Part shown: positions 58,010 through 64,000 of the stretch, one piece after another
How positions within the stretch are numbered: position 1 is the stretch's first letter
Layout of the letters: every line of letters starts with the position of its first letter
NCBI GenBank assembly: GCA_032871835.1
Contig: CM065299.1
Span: 28,227,074 to 28,291,073 of the forward strand
Length of the DNA: 64,000 bases
Direction of reading: 5' to 3'
Source: Dipteronia dyeriana
Taxonomy: Eukaryota; Streptophyta; Magnoliopsida; Sapindales; Sapindaceae
Position numbers and translations under genes: made by a program
Notes under the pieces: model-generated
The model's database searches: none
What the model was told of the DNA's origin: nothing
What the model saw: the letters and a program-made list of their open reading frames with translations, nothing else

Positions 58010-60135
58010 ATGGTTGAAAACCCACTTAGACATCCAGCAGGAAACCAAGCTGAGAACCTTTTAGACAACCTTGACAACGTGTCTTAACACAGCAACCATC
58101 TGCCTTATGTTGACCTTGACCGACACATTAACCCAAATCCACCTAGAACTCTTAGAGACTACATGAGACACGTACTGGAGTACCTTCATGCATAGCTTTC
58201 CCACCAAATGCAATTTTAAACCGGGAATCATTCAGCTTTTACCCAATTTTCACGGTCTCGAATCTGAAAACCCATATTTGCATCTTAGGGAATTTGAGAA
58301 AGTCTGTAACACTTGCACTGACCAAAATTTTAGCATGGATATAATCAGGCTTAAGTTTTTCTCTTTTTCCTTAAAAGATAAAGCTAAAACTTGATTACAA
58401 AACCTTAGGTCAGGATCAATCCAAACTTGGAATGACATGCAACAATAGTTCTTAAAGAAATTTTTTCCACCTCATAGAACAAACTCTTTTAAGAGGCAAA
58501 TCACTTCATTTGCCCAAAAACTGGAGGAAACACTTTACCAATGTTGGGATAGGTTCAAAGAGTTGTTAAATGTCTGTCCACATCACGGTTTTGAAACATG
58601 GAGGATAGTGTCACATTTCTGTGAGGGACTCACACCCCAAAGTAGACAAGTCATTGAAATGGTGTATAATTGAGAGTTCAGTGACAAAAATCCCGAAGAA
58701 GCACTTGACTATCTTGACCACATCACTGAAAATGCTCAAAATTGGGACACCATTGGTTCCTATGAGTTCATGAGCAAACCACAACCATCTCCATCTAGTG
58801 GAGGCATTTACAATCTTAGGGAAGATCATGACCTTCAAGCTAGATTCACATCCCTAGCTAGGAAAGTTGAAGCTTTAGAAACTAAAAAGAGTGAACGTGT
58901 GAAATATGTACAAGAAATTGCATGCCATGTATGTGATTCTGATGATCATATCACTCATAGTTGCCCAACTTTGCCAGCCATAAAATATTGCCTTCATGAA
59001 CAAGCCAATGTCTTGCACACTTTCAACAAGCCAAATTCCAACCCATATTCACAAACCTACAATCCTGGTTGGAGAAATCACCCAAATTTTAGTTGGAGAA
59101 ACAATAATCAAGCCCAGTCTTCACAACCACCAGGTCCATCACATCCACAAACACACCAAAATTTTCAAAACCCTCAAGGTTATGCGCCTTACGTCCCACC
59201 ACATAGGAAAAACCTTGAAGACATTTTACACTCATTCATTGAGAAGCAAGAATCCATTAACAACCAAACTGCACAAACCTTGATAGATGTTAAAGATACT
59301 TTGGGAAAGATTGTTTCTTCACTCACCACACACGAAAAAGGTAAGTTTCCATCTCAACCATAACAAAATCCTAAGAGTCAGTCAAGTTCCTATGACAATA
59401 ACCAACACCCAGACCAAGTCAAATCAATTATCACTCTTCATAGTAGTAAAGTCATCGAAAAACCTATTCTTGAATCTTGTAAAAATGATGATGAGTCATT
59501 TTCAAAGGGTAAGGAAGGTGATGAAACCACTGTTAACGAAGAAATAATTGAGTCCCCACCTACACTTCCATATCCTCAGTTTCTTAAAAATTCACAGAAA
59601 CTGAAGCATCCCCAGAGATTTTTGAAATTTTTGAAATTTTCAAACAGGTAAAGATCAATATCCCTTTGTTGGACGTCATCAAACAGGTACCTTCCTATGC
59701 CAAATTTTTGAAGGATCTGTGCACTGTGAAATGGAAGCATCAGGTAAGAAAGAAAGCCTTTATGGCTGAACAGCTAAGTTCCATTCTTTCCAATAAAAAT
59801 GTTTTGAAGTATAAAGATCCTGATTGTCCCACTATTTCCTGCATAATTGGTAACTGTAAAATTGAGCATGCTTTACTTGACCTAGGTGCTAGTGTAAATT
59901 TGCTTCCATACTCAGTTTATCAGCGACTTAAACTTGGTGAGTTAAAGCCGACTTCAACCACACTTTGTCTTACTGATAGGTCAATTAAAATACCAAAATG
60001 AATAGTGGAAGATGTATTAGTACAAGTCGATAAATTTATCTACCCAGTAGATTTTATTGTCATGGAAACACAACATGTTGTTAATGAGCACAAATCAATT
60101 CCTGTTATATTGGGCCGGCCATTTTTAGTACTGCT
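58010..60135 (+). pseudogene. Athila/Tat-like gag-protease remnant
   Basis: An ATG at 58010 opens a gag frame that meets TAA at 58085. Typical gag text follows in other frames: FKPGIIQLLPNFHGLESENP (about 58215) and LREFEKVCNT. A knuckle-like CHVCDSDDHITHSCP lies at about 58925. The frame continues after a TAA at 59361 with VKSIITLHSSKVIEKPI, a known linker text of this clade. A further frame (59666-60001) includes LDVIKQVPSYAKFLKDLCT and the protease core HALLDLGASVNLLPYS. It runs past a stop at 60001 into VILGRPF and ends at the copia LTR. At least three stops and two frame changes make it non-functional. Confidence 0.85.
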
Positions 60136-60181
60136 AATGCCTTGTGAAATTCCCTAGAAAGTGTGTATCTATAACCTAGAA

Positions 60182-60206
60182 GGGGGGGGGGGGGGGGGGG
60201 GGGGGG
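60182..60206. repeat. Homopolymer of 25 G
   Basis: An uninterrupted G run inside the copia LTR, following ACCTAGAA. Its length is at risk of assembly error. The related fragment near 50885 has only GGG at this place. Confidence 0.9.
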
Positions 60207-61124
60207 TGAATAAGTTTTAATTCGATAGATTACCAATTTTGCGAATTAATCAATATTAACAATTCAACCCAATTCTACTTAAAAACTCAATTAAATGACA
60301 ACAAACTTAAAACAATAACAACACGGAAAATATACGTGGAAACCCTCCAAATGAGAAAAACCACGGGCTATTTAGAGCGCCACCCTTGATCTTCAAAATC
60401 CACTACTGAGTAAAAGTTTACAACCTAGGTTGACCTCCCGTCTAACCCTCCAGTTACTAACCCTTTCACTCTACCCAACGGGCCTTAATAGCGATTTTGG
60501 ATCACTAGCCTTGTGCACTAACCACTTAGCCATAAGCTAAATCAACAATGAAGAGATAATGGCAACCTAAGTGAATATGCAAGAATATTCAATATGCAAA
60601 AATGCTAGGTCAATACATTCATGCTTATCTAGGATTAATAATGACAATTAAACCAAATCCTAGATATCAATGTTCTAAATGTAAAGGCAAGAAGAATTAG
60701 CTAGAAGGGTAAAATCGTTCTAAATGCTAGCTATCACAAATTAATGCATCTCAACCAACAATCAACACACAAGCATGTCATAAAAGCAATTAAACACTCA
60801 AGCAAGCAATTAATGTGCAATAAAGACTAAAACCCTAGGCATACATGTCTTTGTAATGAAAACATAAAACTTAGAATATGTAGAGAATACCTAGTCATGC
60901 ACACACAAGAAACCCATGCGTGGAAGATGCTTGATGATTTGGATTTTAAGGATGGTTGGGTAAAAATGGTTTCTTGGAGCTTTTCTCTCTAAAGAACATT
61001 GTCTCTCTCTTAAAAATAGGTTTGGAAGCTCTCAAAAACGAGTTGGGAAGAAGATGATGTATATATATGAAGCCTAAAGTGAAACTGCGTTGTTTTGGGT
61101 GAAAAGCAACCAAAACGCGTCAGG

Positions 61125-61400
61125 ACCGCTGGCTGTACAGCGGTCCAGGCAAGTGTCCAGACCGCGGCACAGAGAGCGGTGCATCGTCTGGACAACGCCG
61201 TTCTGAAGGCCGCTGTGTATGCAGCGTGCACAGACCGTGGTCTGGACATCATGCATCCTCTGTGAAACTCCGCTTGGGAGGCCGTGGTGTAGGCAACATG
61301 CACAGACCGCGGTAGACACAACGTGCATCCTCTGCCAAACACCGCTGTGCAGGCCGCGGTGGGGGCACTGCACGTAGAGCGGTCTAGACCGTGGTAAAGA
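61125..61400. repeat. GC-rich 72-bp tandem repeat in the copia LTR
   Basis: AGGCCGC/AGGCCGT anchors occur at about 61206, 61278 and 61350, so the period is 72 bp. Each unit holds a CAGACCG(C/T)GGT-like motif. The GC content is well above that of the surrounding AT-rich DNA. On the minus strand the period makes a 24-residue repeat in an open frame, which is probably accidental. Confidence 0.8.
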
Positions 61401-61684
61401 GGAAAAAATCCTCTTTCTAAGGCACAAACATACGTTCACACTCAAATAAAAAATTAGACACACAAGACACTCAAAATGGCAAATAAGCATGCAAACAAGA
61501 TAATTAAATATAATGCATAAGTGTGAATGTGTACATTAAATCTCTTCAATGAAGTTAAGCAAGTGATTTTACCTTTGATGCTTAGCTCAGTTACAAACAA
61601 TGAAGCCCTAAACTACCCTTACATATTGATACCAAAATTTGGTTGTCAACGAAATAAGCCAATAAAGAAACCGAGGAACTTACA

Positions 61685-62899
61685 ATCTCCCTCTTTGGCT
61701 ATTTCGTGACAAAATCACTCACTCACAAAGTATCCTCACAACAAATAACAAGAAGTAAACAAGAGGTCAACAAACAACCATTCTATGTTACAAGAGATAC
61801 CTAAAGCTAAATCTTCAAATCTTTCATCTCTTGTAGCATGATCAACTCTACAAAACAAAGAACTACACTTTCCAAGACAAGTGTATGAGAGAGATCAAGA
61901 AAAATAAAAACAGGTGCAATGTGCATGAAATAGAAACAAGTAACATGCAATCAATAATGCACAAAGCTAATGCTCCCCCTATATAGGTCAATCTCCCCTT
62001 AAAACAATGCATATATCAACTCCCCTTAAATCCAAACACTACTCCCCCTTTTTGTCACAACATAGGCAAATGAGCATTCCCCAGCCGGGACGTTTTAGCA
62101 AAGAGAGATAGTTGCAATGAAAATGCATAATCATATACAACAGCTTGATGCAGGTTAATTAAGAGAGAGAGAAATTTATGGAAGTTTTATTTGTTGGAAC
62201 ATGTGCGAAAGATTGCCTTGAATGAAGTACATGCAACATCAACTTCCAAAAGCATCGTATTTGGCAAGGAAAAAAAAACACATGAGGTTTCAAGAGAAGT
62301 CAAACCAATTTACACCAAATTGACAATGGAAAACAAGATATAATTCAACCAAAAAACATAAGAGCAATCATCAAACTTTACAAGTTGAACAAGACATGGT
62401 CAACTATTCTGCCCTATTAGATTTTTCTGGACAAGATGCCCGTATGATAGTAGCTTTGTTCAAAAGTAAAGAGAGAGAGACTATTGGATTGTGAAATCCT
62501 TGAAATGGATACAATATCCTTATTGAATGAAGTCTCAAAAGACACTTGCACACAGATTTGCAATCAATTTGTAAGCATTCAATAAATTCATCTTGCATAA
62601 CACTTTAAGCATGTCGAGATCAAGTTTTCACAAGCATGGAGATAAACTTTGGGTCAATCAAATGTACTTCCCAACCAAGTTTTCTATTCCAAAAATACAT
62701 GTTTGAACACAAATGAGACATGCATTTCAAATAAGGGAAAAACGCACTTATTGAATAAAAAGACATATAATAAGATATGCAACCAAGATACTCAAGCAAT
62801 TAATTAAAGAGCATAAAATTGAACAATTATTTGCTTATTAAAATGAAAGTTCGCTCTCTTTGCTTGAGCTCCCCATATGGGGTCGACCACCTAAACTCA
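61685..62899 (-). other. Non-coding 3' spacer of the copia element
   Basis: No env-like or other conserved frame is visible. Several short G-rich purine runs occur on the minus strand (AAAAAGGGGGAG, AAGGGGAG, AGGGGGAG at about 61970-62060), like the multiple polypurine tracts of this type of element. Confidence 0.65.
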
Positions 62900-64000
62900 T
62901 CAATGCATATGAAAAATGCCAATAGACCGACTAAGAGATTTAAACTTAGTTGAATCTAATGGTTTAGTAAATAAATCCGCTAATTGGTCATTTGTGCCCA
63001 CATGTTCAAGTGCAATGCATTTTCTCTCAACTAGCTCCTTTATGAAATGATGTCTAATGTAAATATGCTTAGTTTTAGAATGTTGGACATGATTTTTTGA
63101 AATATTGATGGCACACATGTTATCACAATAAAGGGTTATAATACCTTGCTCAAAGCCATAATCCACAAGCATTTGTTTCATCCAAAGGAGTTGTGTGCAA
63201 GCACTCCCAGCTGCTATATATCCGGCCTCGGTTGTGGATAATGAGATGGAATTTTGCTTCTTGCAAAACCAAGACACAAGATTGTTCCCTAGGAAGAAGC
63301 AACCGCCCGATGTACTCTTCATATCATCACAATTACTTGCCCAATCTGCATCAATAAAGCCAACTAAACTAGTATTAGTGTCAAAAGAGTACCATATCCC
63401 ATAGTTGGATGTCCCATTCACATATCGAATGATTCTCTTCACAGAGGAGAGATGAGATTCCTTGGGATTGGCTTGGTACCTAGCACATACACCAACACTA
63501 AAAGCTATATCGGGCCTACTAGCAGTCAAGTATAGCAAGCTCCCTATCATGCCACGATATAGACTTTGATCCACACTTTTTCCACTAGCATCCTTGCTAA
63601 GTTTCAAAGTGGTACTCATTGGCGTGTCACAATGTTTGGCATTCTCAAGGCCAAACTTCTTCACTAGGCTCTTGGCATACTTAGCTTGGGATATGAAGAT
63701 CCCATTATGCATTTGCTTGATTTGCAAGCCTAGGAAGTAATTGAGTTCACCAACCATGCTCATTTCAAACTCATAAGTCATGACATCAACAAATTGTTGA
63801 ACTTTCAAGTTGTTGGTGGAACCAAAAACAATGTCATCAACATAAATTTGAGCTATGAATAGCTCATCTTTAGTGCACTTGATGAACAAAGTCTTGTCAA
63901 CACTACCTCTAGAGTAGTCATTGTAAACAAGATAAAGAGTGAGGCGCTCATACCAAGCCCTTGGTGCTTGTTTCAACCCATATAGCTCCTTATTGAGGCG
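62900..64000 (-). CDS. Ty1/copia pol C-terminal part (reverse transcriptase and RNase H), partial
   Basis: The frame is open from the right edge to a stop at 62900, 366 codons. It contains LYGLKQAPRAWY at the edge, the reverse transcriptase centre YVDDIVFGS, the LTASRPDI block, and the RNase H blocks STSGGCFFLG, STTEAGYIAA and CDNMCAINISKNH. It ends QLADLFTKPLD and a short tail. All these are standard Ty1/copia motifs in the usual order. In RNase H the common STAEAEY reads STTEAGY, so a catalytic Glu next to the Tyr may be replaced by Gly. No stop or frameshift is visible in this part, so the copy may be fairly young, but integrase and gag are outside the window. Confidence 0.93.
   Translation of the reverse strand, partial: RLNKELYGLKQAPRAWYERLTLYLVYNDYSRGSVDKTLFIKCTKDELFIAQIYVDDIVFGSTNNLKVQQFVDVMTYEFEMSMVGELNYFLGLQIKQMHNGIFISQAKYAKSLVKKFGLENAKHCDTPMSTTLKLSKDASGKSVDQSLYRGMIGSLLYLTASRPDIAFSVGVCARYQANPKESHLSSVKRIIRYVNGTSNYGIWYSFDTNTSLVGFIDADWASNCDDMKSTSGGCFFLGNNLVSWFCKKQNSISLSTTEAGYIAAGSACTQLLWMKQMLVDYGFEQGIITLYCDNMCAINISKNHVQHSKTKHIYIRHHFIKELVERKCIALEHVGTNDQLADLFTKPLDSTKFKSLSRSIGIFHMH

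Larger units (their letters stand above)
56171..60142 (+). mobile_element. 5' half of an Athila/Tat-like Ty3/gypsy element, cut by a copia insertion
   Basis: A degenerate primer-binding site, TTGTCGCTGTTGGGGAGG (57470-57487), resembles the TTGGCGCCGTTGCCGGGGA site used by Athila/Tat elements. The sequence before it, from roughly 56170, would be the 5' LTR; its left end was not fixed. Gag begins near 58010. The protease region ends at 60142, exactly where the copia LTR begins. The remainder of pol is not in the window. Confidence 0.7.
60143..61684 (-). repeat. 3' LTR of the Ty1/copia element
   Basis: 1542 bp. It contains a run of 25 G (60182-60206; C on the element's sense strand) and a GC-rich tandem block at 61125-61400. 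The left border abuts the gypsy protease frame. The right border CCGAGGAACTTACA abuts the purine tract. Confidence 0.85.
60143..64000 (-). mobile_element. 3' part of a Ty1/copia retrotransposon, nested in the gypsy element
   Basis: The element lies on the minus strand. The polymerase end (62900-64000) enters from the right edge. About 1.2 kb of non-coding spacer follows, then a purine tract AAAGAGGGAGAT, then a 3' LTR of 1542 bp (61684 down to 60143). The LTR begins TGTAAGTTCCTCGG and ends GGAATTTCACA. The 5' LTR and most of gag-pol lie outside the window. The insertion split the gypsy protease region; the adjacent TGCCT is the candidate target duplication, which cannot be checked without the other flank. 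The long spacer after pol recalls the SIRE clade. Confidence 0.88.

Noticed and set aside
61010..61490. Cys/Arg-rich frames on the minus strand with a 24-residue repeat
   Set aside because: They lie inside the copia LTR and reflect the 72-bp tandem repeat, with two overlapping frames open at once.

Overview
The window looks like nuclear DNA of a eudicot plant. It is AT-rich and has intron-split genes with GT-AG borders. It also has a plant-type trihelix factor, a UVH1/XPF gene that follows the plant protein almost exon by exon, a nuclear tRNA-Trp gene, and a dense cover of plant transposons. The species cannot be named from the sequence. Only three protein genes look intact, all on the minus strand: a single-exon trihelix transcription factor (3521-4801), a nine-exon XPF/RAD1/UVH1 repair endonuclease (20123-25027) and a five-exon membrane-anchored cyclophilin-like protein (26482-30708). 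A minus-strand tRNA-Trp(CCA) gene lies just beyond the 3' end of the XPF gene. For the two spliced genes, the exons I joined by eye give uninterrupted reading frames of 970 and 339 codons.

Layout. 1-3520: no clear gene, but three near-identical 465-bp tandem units lie downstream of the trihelix gene. 5270-8661: an element with Mutator-like ends that encloses a palindrome with two 892-bp arms. 9458-11495: a second Mutator-like element with multimeric inverted ends and a 9-bp target duplication. 12060-13599: an almost fully palindromic 1.54-kb element. 14236-16033: a deleted hAT element that keeps a transposase exon. 17812-19480: Mutator-like and hairpin MITEs beside AT microsatellites. 19639-30708: the gene-rich core (tRNA, XPF, cyclophilin-like), with a PIF/Harbinger-like element inside an intron of the last gene. 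31450-33480: a minisatellite built on a TAACCATTTTNACGG core with a higher-order period. 34510-38104: two minus-strand pseudogenes, a MAP kinase that has lost its catalytic-core exon and an intronless SNU13/15.5K copy with stops. 39480-43025: a tRNA-derived SINE remnant and a deleted Ty3/gypsy element with a nested LTR-like insert. 44590-50135: an almost complete but coding-dead Ty3/gypsy element with 5-bp target duplications. 50870-56170: copia LTR fragments and gypsy-derived non-coding repeats. 56170-60142: the 5' part of an Athila/Tat-like gypsy element, cut by a minus-strand Ty1/copia element whose 3' LTR and pol end fill 60143-64000.

The genes do not form a pathway. XPF acts in nuclear DNA excision repair, the trihelix factor in transcription, and the cyclophilin-like protein probably at an endomembrane. 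No gene cluster or clearly new biochemical system was found. The most unusual material is structural: the higher-order minisatellite, the large palindromes (possible hairpin-RNA sources), the MAPK pseudogene lacking exactly its core exon, and the LTR that carries the end of its own polyprotein.
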